Assembly: GCA_963205185.1 (NCBI GenBank) | Contig: CAUJHZ010000053.1 | Coordinates: 98,172-162,171 of the forward strand | Direction: 5' to 3' | Source of the DNA: Planctomycetota bacterium | Lineage (GTDB): Bacteria > Planctomycetota > Phycisphaerae > Phycisphaerales > UBA5793 | DNA: 64,000 nt | Part shown: positions 1 through 9,356 of the stretch, one piece after another | Position numbering within the stretch: position 1 is the stretch's first letter | Layout: the number at the start of each line of letters is the position of its first letter | Position numbers and translations under genes: made by a program | The notes under the pieces: model-generated | What the model saw: the letters and a program-made list of their open reading frames with translations, nothing else | Database searches by the model: none | Told to the model about the DNA's origin: nothing

Positions 1-1578
1 GAAGTCCTTGGGCGTCGTTCGCTTCACGTTCCAGCGCTGGCGAAGTCGCACGGAGTCGACGCCGAGTTTGGCGCCGGTCGATTCGACGCTTGAGCCGAGG
101 CATTCGAGACGGATGGTGTGCTTGCCGGCTGTCCAGTTGTCGCTTCCGAGGTTGATTTCGTCGAGCGTCACATTGGGGCTGTAGAAATCGACGCTGGAGC
201 GCACTTCCTTACCGTCGAGCAGGATTCGATAGCGGCCGAAGTCGTAGGATTTCGTGAATCGGATGGTGAGTTGCCGCAGCTCTTCGCTCGTGATGTCGAA
301 GTCGATTTCCACCCAAGCGCCTTCGCCGTGCATGTTGTCGATAAACAGCTGTCCATCGCCCGTCCACGGGAATCCACTCTGGAGGTGCAGTGGGTTGACA
401 TTCTCACTGCGAGCTGTGGACAGCAATGCGCGCCCTTCGATGACGCGATCGATATTCGGCAGTACGCGATCTTCGGCGGACGGGAATTGGGCGAAAAGTT
501 TCGGCTTGCCGACCTGGTACCAGAACGCCACGCTCGCGAAGTCGTCGTTGCGTTCGACAAAGCCGCGGTTCACGCCTTCGGCCAGTTCGTCCGTCGAGAT
601 CCAGCCGGCATCCTCGATCTCGACGCGCAGCGATTTGTTGAAGTGGACGGGATCGGGAACATGCCATCGGTAGATCGTCGTGGTGTATCCGACAGCGCCC
701 CATTCGCCTTGCAGCAGTGACACGCCGAAGCAGGGATACGTGCCAATGGCCATGCCCCATGCGTTGAGCGCGTAGTCTTCGGTGCCGGTGCCCTGAATGC
801 TTGGGGTTGTCTCGCCGTCGATGTAGAACTTCTCATCGCCCTCGCCGAACCACTCCGGACTGCGCGAGCGGACGCTCAGCACCGTGCCGACGTAGTGGCC
901 GCGCCCGGTTGCGTCGAGGATGAGATAGTCACGGCCGGACTGAGTGGGAAACTCCTGCCGATACTGCGCACAGAAGTACGGCGTGTCGGGCGGCAGGGAT
1001 GTTTTCTTCACATAGTCGATCTGGAAGTAGAGCGCATTGAGCGGCAGCGTGGACTGGTTCTCGATCTCGATGCGGGCCGAGTTGTGGAAGGGCATCGGCC
1101 AGAAGCAGTTGTACGCATCGCCGCCCTGCACGAGCACGGGGAGCGAAAGCACCTCGGCGCGCTGGCCAAAGCCCGCTGCGAAAAAGTCGCCCAGCGGGGC
1201 CTCGACCGCGGGCTCCGCTGCTCCATCCCAGTACATTCGCAGCACCAATTGCGAGTGATTCGCGTTGCCGTCGCGGCCGAGCCAGCCGGGCGCGGGATCG
1301 GGAAAGGTAATCCAGATGTGGCTGATCACACCCGGGCCGTCGATGTCGGCGAGCGTGAGCGTGCCGCCCGGTTCAATGCGGCGATTGTCCCGGTTGCTCG
1401 ACCGCTGCGGCGCGGCGGACGAAACGCGCATCGATCGATCGCTGCTCATCGTAAGGAGATCGGCGAGGGAGCCGGCAGACCGGATCGCATCGGTCTTGCA
1501 GGCATCGGCATCCGCGGCGCAGCCGAACGAGAGAATCAGTGCGGTAAGCGACGTAAGACTGTAAAGCAAGTATCGCAT
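1..1578 (-). CDS. DUF2961 (GH172-type) lipoprotein, 3' end beyond window
   Basis: An uninterrupted minus-strand reading frame runs from an ATG at 1578 off the left edge (526 codons visible). The start has a GGAG ribosome site about 8 nt upstream. The N terminus is a hydrophobic signal ending in LILSFGC, which fits a lipoprotein signal peptide. The body resembles DUF2961 proteins, for example RYRILLDGKEV and GTGTEDYALNAWG. Members of this family include glycoside hydrolase family 172 enzymes acting on fructose- or arabinose-containing glycans. It is the last visible gene of the operon with the GH116-like enzyme and sugar ABC importer, 25 nt after the previous stop, so a role in trimming sugars outside the cytoplasm is likely. 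The substrate cannot be told from sequence. Confidence 0.8.
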   Translation of the reverse strand, partial: MRYLLYSLTSLTALILSFGCAADADACKTDAIRSAGSLADLLTMSSDRSMRVSSAAPQRSSNRDNRRIEPGGTLTLADIDGPGVISHIWITFPDPAPGWLGRDGNANHSQLVLRMYWDGAAEPAVEAPLGDFFAAGFGQRAEVLSLPVLVQGGDAYNCFWPMPFHNSARIEIENQSTLPLNALYFQIDYVKKTSLPPDTPYFCAQYRQEFPTQSGRDYLILDATGRGHYVGTVLSVRSRSPEWFGEGDEKFYIDGETTPSIQGTGTEDYALNAWGMAIGTYPCFGVSLLQGEWGAVGYTTTIYRWHVPDPVHFNKSLRVEIEDAGWISTDELAEGVNRGFVERNDDFASVAFWYQVGKPKLFAQFPSAEDRVLPNIDRVIEGRALLSTARSENVNPLHLQSGFPWTGDGQLFIDNMHGEGAWVEIDFDITSEELRQLTIRFTKSYDFGRYRILLDGKEVRSSVDFYSPNVTLDEINLGSDNWTAGKHTIRLECLGSSVESTGAKLGVDSVRLRQRWNVKRTTPKDF

Positions 1579-1603
1579 GGTCGCTCCAATTGAGCTCGTC
1601 GCC

Positions 1604-4600
1604 TCAAATGCGGATCTCAAGGGTCTGGCCAGCCAGGATCGTGATCTTCGGCTTAAACGTGACCGCAAAGCGCGAGCCCGCAACGCGCTCGGCCATACCC
1701 TTCACACGCTCGCCTGCCAGCGTGACATGCGGCTCGAATGGCGATCCCATTTTCCCGGGCGGGAGCGTTATGTTCATCGAACTGACGTGGAGCTGCCCGT
1801 AGCGCAGGTCGATCGAGTAGGTCAGTGTGCCCTTGCCATGCTGCTGGCGGTAGAGTCCCCAGCCTTCCGCACCCGTGAATGCCGCGGCGAAGTTCTCGGG
1901 AGTGAGTCGCGGCTCGAAACTCATGTGGCCGCGCGGGCCGTCGTATTCGAAACCGCACAGCGCGATGTAGACGCCCCAACTGGCCAGGGCGCGGGCATAG
2001 TGGTCGCCGCATTCGACTTCGTTGTAGGGGTTGCGCCTGCTCGGGTGATAGCGGTCGTGGATGGCGCGGCAGATCGCCAGGCCCTCGGTGACGAGCCCAT
2101 CGAAAATCATGTTGCCGGCGACCTGGTACTCGATCCCGGTCCAGACTTCTTCGCGGTAGCGTACGCCTTGAGCAAGATACGCCGACTTCGGCCAGGTGCA
2201 AGTGAACAGGCCGGCGTCGCCGGGCCGCGCGAACCAGCGCTCGGGATGATGGGCTTCGTTCTGTGGCCGAACATCGGGCGCCCAGTTGTACTTCCAGACC
2301 GATTGCAGCGCCTTGAGTACGAGATCGGGCGGATAGACGTTGCCCAGGCCAAGTTGATGCGCCCAACCCTGGCCGAAGAGTTGATCGGACAGACACCCCT
2401 GGGCGTACTGATCGCGCGGATGGGCTGCGAGATCGACCTGCTGGATGAAGTACTCGCCATTGAACAATTGCCTCACTGAGAGATCGCGGCCGCTCTCGAA
2501 GATGCGCTGCAGGCGGTCGGCGAAGTCCTGCTCGCCCATGAGGCGCGCCATCTCCTCTCCGGCGCGGAGCGCGGCGAGATAGAGCGAGCCGACGAACGTG
2601 TTGGGTCCGAAGAAGTTGATGTCGTACGTGTTGTGCTGACTGTTCTCGATGAAGCCGTCGTCGTTGCCATCCTGCGTGATCGAGTAGAGAAGGATCTTCC
2701 TGATGTTGGGCCAGTTGCGTTTGAGGAACGCATCATCAGGCGACATGAGGTGTTCGCGGTAGCACTTGAGCACCGTGCCGGCCTGGCCGTCTGCGGCATA
2801 GGCGTTGTTGCGCTCGCCGCGGAAACCGACGAGACCATCATCGTGCAGCGCCGCGCCGAGATCCTGGTGTTCGCGCACACTGCGTTCGAGTTCTGGCAGC
2901 AGGCGCGCCAGGGCGTGAGCGTAGTTCCAGACGTGCGTGCAGGTGCCCGAGCAGCAACCGACACCTTCCCACGCCCAGAAGCGGCCGGAGTTCCACCACT
3001 GCGTCGTGCCGGTTGCGAGATTGCACACGGTGGAATGCAATCGATCGAGCAGCCAGTGTGGGAGGGTGCTGTCCTCATAAAACGTCTTGACCCAGAGGCG
3101 CGTGTCGTCGGTGAGTCGCTTGTGATTGTCCAAGACGTACGTGGCGACGTGCGAGGCGTCGGCGAATCGCGTCGCATACTGCTGGCCGACCGTGGGACGA
3201 TTCGGAAAGTGCCCGGCGAGCACGAAGGTAAAGGTGTGCTCGACGCCGGGCTTGAGTTCGATCGAATCCGCCTGCAGGCCGATCGAGTGTCGCTCGGTGG
3301 TGTCGCAGGTGAAGTTGCGATCGGCGATGGGCGCCGGAACTCCTCCAATCTGCGCCGCGGATCGGGCAACGTCCGCGCCGCCGACGAAGGGTCCATCGTA
3401 CATCAGCGTCATCGTGCCATAGTCGTCGAGTTCCTCGAGCGGTCCGCTCGGGCCGAACCTTGATTCATCGGCGAGTTCGATTTGGTCGATGTTGATGTGG
3501 CCCCAGCCGCCCGAGTTGGTATCGACGATCTCAATGGTCGCCTTGCTTCCGGCGAATTCGCGCACATCCCAGGAATCCCAACGGAGCAGTTCCTGGTTCT
3601 TTCCTGTCGAAGAGCGGACAACCGTTTCGCCAATCAGCAGGTTGATGCAGGTTTCGCCCTTGTGGTCGCCGCCGCTGATCATGAAGTTGAGGTAGTGCCG
3701 ATTGATTTCGAATTCAGGGCTGGTCAACCGGCCGTGCGGCCCGTCGCCGCCGAGGAAGGTGTTCACGAGCCCCTTGCCCTCGAAGCCGCTGACGCGCTGT
3801 TGATTGGCCAGCGTGCCGTGTGCGGGGCCGGCGCCGAAGGCTTCACCTGCGGCTTTCCAATCACCGTAATCCGGCCCTTCGAAGTCCGCGAGCACGATTG
3901 GCTCGCGGATCGGTGCAGCAGGCTTTGGCAGCGGGCGAATGGAATGGACAATCGCCCCGCGCTCCTTGCGCGACTCGACTCGACCCACGCGCTGAGCCCG
4001 CAGGTACTTGGCATTGTGAAAGCAGATCGCGTTCTCCAGCCACGCGAGTACGCCGACTGCAACAGTACGATTCGACGTGTTGCGGACCGTGATGTTGAAT
4101 ATGGTTGCGGGAAGCGTACTGTCCGCCGCATTGAGCGGAATGAACGGCGAGAAGGCCTCCATGTGCGCCTTCACCGGGCAGTCCGTCGCGGCGTAGTGCA
4201 CATGGGCGATCGGATAGCGCCCGGTAAACTCGATGCCGCTGAAGCCCGCTTGCGACAGGCGGCGAACGGTGTTCGTGCCGGCGTCGTCGATGACGACCGC
4301 AAAGCCCTGCTCGACGGGCGACGTGGCGGGCGGCAGGTCGTAGTTGTCGCGCCCGTAGCCGCTGAAATACTGCTGGTTGAAGATCTGCCAGCAGCCCAGC
4401 GTGCCGTCGCCGAGGAGGTAGAGTTGCCCGGCGGCGACTCCTCCGACCGGCATGCCGATGTACTTGAGATCGTCGCCACGACAGATGCGCAGCTCGCCGC
4501 GCTGCGTCAGTGAAGCGAGCCATTCCGGCGAGAGGTTCTTGTCGGCGGGGACGAAGTGGGAGAGGCCATCCGGCTGCTCGAATGGTCCGGCCATCACAGC

Positions 4601-4750
4601 GCGCGACAGATTCGGCAAGGTCAGCGCAGTCAGACCGGCGCCGGTGGCTTGAAGGAACTGGCGGCGGGAGAAGTGATCGCCGCAGGAGTCGCCGCAGCCA
4701 CAGGAAGCCTCAACCGGCGTTGTATCGCGCTGCGCGCCATTCGTTTGCAT
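1604..4750 (-). CDS. Tat-exported GH116-type glycosidase (GBA2-like)
   Basis: About 1048 residues. The upstream TTG at 4756 is possible, but the ATG at 4750 has a GAAGAGG site and is preferred. A twin-arginine signal (SRRQFLQATGAG, near residue 28) follows a Cys-rich leader, so a folded enzyme is probably exported. The N-terminal half has the GBA2_N-type beta domain and the C-terminal half the (alpha/alpha)6 DUF608 catalytic domain, with segments such as WEGVGCCSGTCTHVW and GIEYQVAGNMIFDGL typical of family 116. Known GH116 enzymes are beta-glucosidases, beta-xylosidases or glucosylceramidases. An inserted beta-sandwich-like stretch near residues 290-430 (EGPDYGDWKAAGEAFG...GGWGHINIDQIEL) looks like a carbohydrate-binding module. 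It sits between the sugar-binding lipoprotein and the DUF2961 gene in one operon. Confidence 0.85.
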   Translation of the reverse strand: MQTNGAQRDTTPVEASCGCGDSCGDHFSRRQFLQATGAGLTALTLPNLSRAVMAGPFEQPDGLSHFVPADKNLSPEWLASLTQRGELRICRGDDLKYIGMPVGGVAAGQLYLLGDGTLGCWQIFNQQYFSGYGRDNYDLPPATSPVEQGFAVVIDDAGTNTVRRLSQAGFSGIEFTGRYPIAHVHYAATDCPVKAHMEAFSPFIPLNAADSTLPATIFNITVRNTSNRTVAVGVLAWLENAICFHNAKYLRAQRVGRVESRKERGAIVHSIRPLPKPAAPIREPIVLADFEGPDYGDWKAAGEAFGAGPAHGTLANQQRVSGFEGKGLVNTFLGGDGPHGRLTSPEFEINRHYLNFMISGGDHKGETCINLLIGETVVRSSTGKNQELLRWDSWDVREFAGSKATIEIVDTNSGGWGHINIDQIELADESRFGPSGPLEELDDYGTMTLMYDGPFVGGADVARSAAQIGGVPAPIADRNFTCDTTERHSIGLQADSIELKPGVEHTFTFVLAGHFPNRPTVGQQYATRFADASHVATYVLDNHKRLTDDTRLWVKTFYEDSTLPHWLLDRLHSTVCNLATGTTQWWNSGRFWAWEGVGCCSGTCTHVWNYAHALARLLPELERSVREHQDLGAALHDDGLVGFRGERNNAYAADGQAGTVLKCYREHLMSPDDAFLKRNWPNIRKILLYSITQDGNDDGFIENSQHNTYDINFFGPNTFVGSLYLAALRAGEEMARLMGEQDFADRLQRIFESGRDLSVRQLFNGEYFIQQVDLAAHPRDQYAQGCLSDQLFGQGWAHQLGLGNVYPPDLVLKALQSVWKYNWAPDVRPQNEAHHPERWFARPGDAGLFTCTWPKSAYLAQGVRYREEVWTGIEYQVAGNMIFDGLVTEGLAICRAIHDRYHPSRRNPYNEVECGDHYARALASWGVYIALCGFEYDGPRGHMSFEPRLTPENFAAAFTGAEGWGLYRQQHGKGTLTYSIDLRYGQLHVSSMNITLPPGKMGSPFEPHVTLAGERVKGMAERVAGSRFAVTFKPKITILAGQTLEIRI

Positions 4751-4777
4751 GTGCAACCTCTTCCCATCCGGGCAGTC

Positions 4778-5755
4778 TCAGCCGATCGGTTCGCCGCCGG
4801 CGTCGAGGTTGTCTTCGGTGAAGACGCGCGAGCCCAGCGTGATCTCCTTGGGAACTGATTCGCCCCGCAGGATCTTCAGTGCCGCATCAATCGCCTCGGC
4901 GCCTCCGGTTGGATACTGGAACGTGGCGTCGAGGATGCCCTGCTTGACGTACACCACGCCTTCCTGAGGCAGAGCGTCGATGCCCACGAATTTGATCTGG
5001 TCCGCACGCCCGGCGGCCTGTGCGGCGAGATAGGCGCCATGAGCGCCGGGATCGTTGTGGGCGTACACGAGGTCGATGTGGTCAAAGCGCGACAGGGCCG
5101 ACTCCATCTCCTTGCGCGCATCGGGTTCGAGCCACTTCATATCCGCTTCAAAGATGATGTTGATATCGGTGCCCTCGATCGCTTCGCGGAAGCCCGAATG
5201 CCGATCCTGGCCCGGCGTGGAGGTCATGAGACCCTCGAGTTCCACGACGTTGCCTTTGCCGCCGAGCGTCTGGACGATCCACTCGCCGGCTTTGCGGCCG
5301 ATGAGTCTGTTGTCAGCGCCGATGAAACAGGTGTATTCATCGCCGATGACGCGCCGATCGAGCACGATGACCGGAATGCCCGCCTGCACAGCCCTGGCGA
5401 CGGGCTCGGTCAGCGGCTGGGCTTCCTTGGGACTGATGATGATCAGATCGACGCCGGCGCTGATGAACTCTTCGACGTGAGCGCGCTGCTTGAGCGTGTC
5501 GTTCTGGGCATCCTTGAAGATCATCTTGATCTCCGGGTGCGCTTCGGCTGCTTTGCGCACGTCGTCGTTCATCTGCACGCGCCAGGGTTCGCCGAGGTTG
5601 CACTGGCTCATGCCGATGGTGTAGGAAGCCTTGGCGCCGGGCGAAGCGTCTGCTGGGCCAGCGTTTGACGTCGGCGTGGATTTCTTGCATCCACTCACGC
5701 TCAGCGCAGCGAGGGCCAGCGAAACGAGAATCGTTCGGGTGATGGCGCGTCTCAT
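4778..5755 (-). CDS. Sugar ABC transporter substrate-binding lipoprotein
   Basis: About 325 residues from the ATG at 5755, which has an AGGTGG site; an upstream GTG at 5764 is less likely. The signal peptide ends in a lipobox (ALSVSGC), so the protein is probably anchored outside the cytoplasmic membrane. The rest is a type I periplasmic-binding fold of the ribose/galactose/xylose family: a start YTIGMSQCNLGEPWRVQ, then GVDLIIISPKEAQPLTEPV, IPVIVLDRR and a late FVGIDALPQEG. It is third in the operon after the ATPase and permease genes and would deliver a monosaccharide or short glycoside to the permease. Confidence 0.92.
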   Translation of the reverse strand: MRRAITRTILVSLALAALSVSGCKKSTPTSNAGPADASPGAKASYTIGMSQCNLGEPWRVQMNDDVRKAAEAHPEIKMIFKDAQNDTLKQRAHVEEFISAGVDLIIISPKEAQPLTEPVARAVQAGIPVIVLDRRVIGDEYTCFIGADNRLIGRKAGEWIVQTLGGKGNVVELEGLMTSTPGQDRHSGFREAIEGTDINIIFEADMKWLEPDARKEMESALSRFDHIDLVYAHNDPGAHGAYLAAQAAGRADQIKFVGIDALPQEGVVYVKQGILDATFQYPTGGAEAIDAALKILRGESVPKEITLGSRVFTEDNLDAGGEPIG

Positions 5756-5773
5756 GTGAACCACCTGTCTGGA

Positions 5774-6811
5774 TTAGTCTTTGCGTCGCTGGAGCAGCAC
5801 GGCGACGATGATGATGACACCGGTGAGCATAAGCCGGCTGGCCTCGGGGACGGCGTTGATGCTGAGGATCTTATCGAGATAGCCGATCGTGAGCGTGCCC
5901 AGCAGAGTCAGCCCGATCCCCCCGCGACCGCCCATGAGATTCGTGCCCCCGATGACGACGATGGCGATGGCGGTGAGTTCGTAACCGATGCCAGCCTCCG
6001 GGTCGCCCTGCTGCTCCTGTGCCGCCTGGCACAGGCCAGCAATGGCCGAGAAGATTCCCGCAAGCGAATAGGCCAGGACTTTCATGATGGTGACGGGCAC
6101 GCCCGATAGGCGCGCTGCCTCTTCGTTTCCGCCGATCGCGTAGAGATAGCGACCCCAGCGCAGGCGCGCCAGGATGATCCACGAGATCACCACGCACAAA
6201 ATGAAGATCAGGCTGACGACTGAGATGTTGTCGCCCAGCAGGCGCGAGTCGATGGCGCGAAAGACGTGCGGCACATCGGCTGCGGTCCACGAGCCGTCGG
6301 GCAGTTGCATCGCGGTCGAAACCTTCCTACCGCCGCTGATCGTCTTGGCCAGCCCTCGCGCGAAGACCATCATCGCCAGGGTCACGATGAACGGCTGAAT
6401 GCGCAGGCGGGCGATCACGGCGCCTGAGGCGGCGCCACATGTCGCCCCAAGAGCGAGGCAGGCGGGAATGGCGAGCCACGGCGACCACGACAGGTGGATG
6501 CTCAGAATCGAGAACGCCACGGCGACCAGCGCCAGCACGCTGCCGACCGAGAGATCAATCCCGGCGGTGATGATGACAAATGTCATGCCGCACGCAAGCA
6601 TGCCGTAGACCGACGCCTGGCGCAGCGCATCGCGGTGCGTGTTCCACTTGTAGAACGCGCCGTCGCCCGAGAAGAGAGTGCCGATGAGCAGGACAAAGCA
6701 CAGTGCCGCCAGGGCAGTTGCCGAGGAACTGGAGAGCCACGTGCGCCAGCCGGGTCGTTCAGCACGATCGAGCGCGAGCGGTTGAGCCGGTTTATCTGGC
6801 GTTTCAGGCAT
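5774..6811 (-). CDS. Sugar ABC transporter permease (RbsC family)
   Basis: About 345 residues. The ATG at 6811 overlaps the end of the ATPase gene by 8 nt, suggesting translational coupling; an earlier start at 6871 would lie well inside that gene. Eight or more hydrophobic segments are visible. The family motif GMTFVIITAGIDLSVGSV follows the second membrane segment, and GGNEEAARLSGVPV and GTNLMGGRGGIGLT mark the cytoplasmic coupling and later loops of RbsC-like permeases. It forms the membrane channel of the importer together with its neighbours. Confidence 0.93.
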   Translation of the reverse strand: MPETPDKPAQPLALDRAERPGWRTWLSSSSATALAALCFVLLIGTLFSGDGAFYKWNTHRDALRQASVYGMLACGMTFVIITAGIDLSVGSVLALVAVAFSILSIHLSWSPWLAIPACLALGATCGAASGAVIARLRIQPFIVTLAMMVFARGLAKTISGGRKVSTAMQLPDGSWTAADVPHVFRAIDSRLLGDNISVVSLIFILCVVISWIILARLRWGRYLYAIGGNEEAARLSGVPVTIMKVLAYSLAGIFSAIAGLCQAAQEQQGDPEAGIGYELTAIAIVVIGGTNLMGGRGGIGLTLLGTLTIGYLDKILSINAVPEASRLMLTGVIIIVAVLLQRRKD

Positions 6812-8351
6812 CGGCAGTTGCACCCATGGCGGCGCGGAGCAAGTCGGCTGGCCCGGCCCGCCCGCCTTCAAACGACGCGGCGATGCGGCCGCGATGCATC
6901 ACCATAATGCGGTGGCTCACGTGGAGCAATTCCGGCCACTCCGATGAACTGAAGACGATGCTCCGACCCTGCTCGCTCCATTGGTTCATGAGCAGATAGA
7001 TCTCGTGTTTGGCGCCGACGTCCACCCCGCGCGTCGGATCGTCGAGGAGCACGATCCGCGGCTGAGTCCCCATCCAGCGGGCCAGAACCACTTTCTGCTG
7101 GTTGCCGCCCGAAAGCGACGAGACGGATTGGCGCAGCGAGGCCGCCAAGAGATTGAGCCGCCGGGCCGAATCGCTCGCCTGTCTCGCCTCGGCGGCGCGG
7201 TTGATCCAGCCGGCCGGGCTCAGCCGGGGCAGCGATGCAAGCGTCGTGTTGGCGATGATGTCCATCCCCGGAATCAGCCCTGTTCGCTTGCGGTCGTTGG
7301 TGACGAGCGCGACTCCGGCGTCAATAGCTGCGCGCGGAGAATGGATGGATGTCGGACGGCCGTCGATCTCGACACGCGCGCTTCCGCGCTTCCCAAGCGC
7401 TCCAAAGACGGTCCAGAGCAACTCGCTCACACCCGAACCTTCGAGGCCGACCAGGCCGAGAATCTCGCCGCGATGAACCTGCAATGAGACGTCTGCGACG
7501 ATGGGCGGCAAGCCGGGCCGCGCGGCGCGGACCGTGCAGTGCTCCACGCGCAAGCGCACCTTGGTCTGGGCGGTGGCGTGCCGCGGCGCCTGCTCGCTCA
7601 TCGAGCGGCCCACCATGAGGCGCACCAGTTCGCCGGCCGGCAGATCTTCGGCGCGGCGCGTCGCAACGAGATTGCCGTCGCGCAGAACCGAGATGCGATC
7701 GGCAATGGTGTAGATTTCTTCGAGCCGGTGGGTGATGTAGATGATGCCGCAGCCGGCGCTCTTGAGATCGGCGATGCGGGCGAAGAGATGCTGAACCTCT
7801 GGTGCACTCAGCGCGCTGGTGGGCTCATCCATGACGATGATCCGCGCGTCGAGCGCCAGAGCCTTGGCGATCTCCACGAGCTGCTGTGAGGAGATGGTCA
7901 GGCTGTCCACCGTGCGGCGAGGGTCGAGGCGCAGCCCCACCCGGGCGAGCAGCTCGCGAGCCCGCTCCAGCGAACCGGCGCGATGCAGCCAGCCGGCGGT
8001 GGATGGTTCGCGCCCCAGGAAGAGGTTGTCGGCGATGGACATCGAGCCGACGAGTGAGAGTTCCTGGTGGATGACGGCGATGCCGTGCGCTGCGGCGTCG
8101 CGCGGATGGCGCAGCACGGCCTGCCGTCCGCCGATGGTCGTGCGGCCCGCATCCGCCCGCAGCGCACCGCCGAGAATGCGCATCAGCGTGCTCTTGCCGG
8201 CGCCGTTCTCGCCAGCCAGCACGTGAACTTCACCGGCGCACAGATCGAAGTCGACGGCGCGCAGCACTTCCTGCGAGCCGAACGATTTGCAGATGCCCGT
8301 CATCGTCAACAGTGGAGCATTGGGTTGAGTCAGGACTGCCACGGCTTGCAT
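6804..8351 (-). CDS. Sugar ABC transporter ATP-binding protein, duplicated (RbsA family)
   Basis: About 515 residues from the ATG at 8351; other in-frame starts at 8360 (ATG) and 8387 (GTG) exist and none has a strong ribosome site. Two nucleotide-binding domains are present. The first has Walker A GENGAGKST, Walker B IIVMDEPTSAL and a degenerate signature (TISSQQLVEIAKAL). The second has the degenerate P-loop typical of RbsA (GLEGSGVSEL), the signature LSGGNQQKV and DDPTRGVDVG. This asymmetric pair is usual in the CUT2 monosaccharide importers. First gene of the sugar operon. Confidence 0.92.
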   Translation of the reverse strand: MQAVAVLTQPNAPLLTMTGICKSFGSQEVLRAVDFDLCAGEVHVLAGENGAGKSTLMRILGGALRADAGRTTIGGRQAVLRHPRDAAAHGIAVIHQELSLVGSMSIADNLFLGREPSTAGWLHRAGSLERARELLARVGLRLDPRRTVDSLTISSQQLVEIAKALALDARIIVMDEPTSALSAPEVQHLFARIADLKSAGCGIIYITHRLEEIYTIADRISVLRDGNLVATRRAEDLPAGELVRLMVGRSMSEQAPRHATAQTKVRLRVEHCTVRAARPGLPPIVADVSLQVHRGEILGLVGLEGSGVSELLWTVFGALGKRGSARVEIDGRPTSIHSPRAAIDAGVALVTNDRKRTGLIPGMDIIANTTLASLPRLSPAGWINRAAEARQASDSARRLNLLAASLRQSVSSLSGGNQQKVVLARWMGTQPRIVLLDDPTRGVDVGAKHEIYLLMNQWSEQGRSIVFSSSEWPELLHVSHRIMVMHRGRIAASFEGGRAGPADLLRAAMGATADA

Positions 8352-8369
8352 GGTGTACATGCTACACCA
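8351..8369. promoter_or_regulatory. Palindrome at start of sugar operon, possible operator
   Basis: TGGTGTA, a 5-nt spacer and TACACCA form a perfect 7-bp inverted repeat that covers the candidate start codons of the first ABC gene. Dyads of this kind at the head of sugar operons are often repressor sites. No regulator gene is seen beside it, so this is inference. Confidence 0.4.
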
Positions 8370-8387
8370 TGCTGGCGGGTGTTGCAC

Positions 8388-8609
8388 TCACTGCCGCGTG
8401 CCCAGGACATGATGCACCAGCTCAATGAGCCGGTTCGCATGCGTCAGGTCGATTGGATATAACGTCGCCCGCGCGAGGGCGGGGAAGTGGCACACGGCGA
8501 ACGCGTCGGTCCAGAGGTAGCGTGCGTCGGATTCGAGCGGGGGATCAATGCCCGTTCGCGCTGCGAACGCCGGCATGAGCTGCCGAGCAGATTCGAGCCG
8601 CCATTGCAT
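8388..8609 (-). pseudogene. Truncated N-terminal paralogue of the gene at 10074-11264
   Basis: Codes for 73 residues that align with the first roughly 65 residues of the protein at 10074-11264. Shared segments are ARTGID, RYLWTDA(F/Y)AVC and (L/Q)VH(H/R)VLG. The reading frame stops right after the VLG motif, so about 330 residues of the full protein are missing. It lies directly upstream of the sugar operon and in the same direction. Most simply it is the remnant of a duplicated gene; a functional short protein cannot be ruled out. Confidence 0.6.
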
Positions 8610-8674
8610 CGCACTTTGCCGCCGTACCGGTACCGAAACGGAGACACGTTAACGTACGTACGGTCATCCGCGGC

Positions 8675-9265
8675 TCAGCGTTGCGGCTCTTCGCCCACTG
8701 CCTGTTCAGGTAGGGGTCGCTTTCGGTATGTGCCGTCGAAGTACGCGTACCAGGTGGCGCCTGCGTCGCGCGAGTGTTCGATGAACTGGTGTACCGCGCC
8801 ATCGGGTCTGGGGGTGAAGACCGCCCGCGCCAGTTCGGTGGTGCCATCTGCGACCGTTGAACGACCCTCGAATCGCATCGCTCCGCTTTCGAATCTGCCG
8901 CTGTAATTTACGACATTGCCGCGACTGCTCACCCAGTTCTGCTTCCACTGGCCGTCAGCCGGATCGACGTAGTTGATGCTGCGCCCCGTTCCGCCGCGAG
9001 CCGAAGTCCAGTACTCGATGATGGCAAAGCCGTTCTCAGCCAGTTCGACGCGACTGGCGCCCACGGCGCGGCCGGCGGCATCAGTAACGGCCCACTCGCC
9101 AATCCAGAAGTCGAACTGACGATAAACCTCGGCGGGGATCTCTGTGGCGGCGATGTCGGCTGGATGGTCGGTGGGTTGATTCGTGACGCACGACGCGAGC
9201 GTGAGCAGCGACGCCAACGCTGTGGCAGACAGGATCCGATCGATTGCGACTGGATGAATGCTCAT
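8675..9265 (-). CDS. DUF1579-like lipoprotein
   Basis: 196 residues with an ATG start. The signal peptide ends in a lipobox (LLTLASC at residues 20-26). The mature part begins with FDFWIGEWAVTD and contains ENGFAIIEYW, YVDPADGQWKQNWV and GRFESGAMRFEG, a pattern seen in DUF1579 and related lipocalin-like beta-barrel proteins. The biochemical role of this family is not settled. It stands alone between the paralogue fragment and the phosphatidyltransferase gene. Confidence 0.65.
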   Translation of the reverse strand: MSIHPVAIDRILSATALASLLTLASCVTNQPTDHPADIAATEIPAEVYRQFDFWIGEWAVTDAAGRAVGASRVELAENGFAIIEYWTSARGGTGRSINYVDPADGQWKQNWVSSRGNVVNYSGRFESGAMRFEGRSTVADGTTELARAVFTPRPDGAVHQFIEHSRDAGATWYAYFDGTYRKRPLPEQAVGEEPQR

Positions 9266-9356
9266 GGCGGGTGCATTGTAGTGAGATCAGCAGCGCTGGT
9301 TGCGAATTGACTAGTTTTGCATAGGAGAACATGCCTGAACCATGCTTGAGGTTTGG

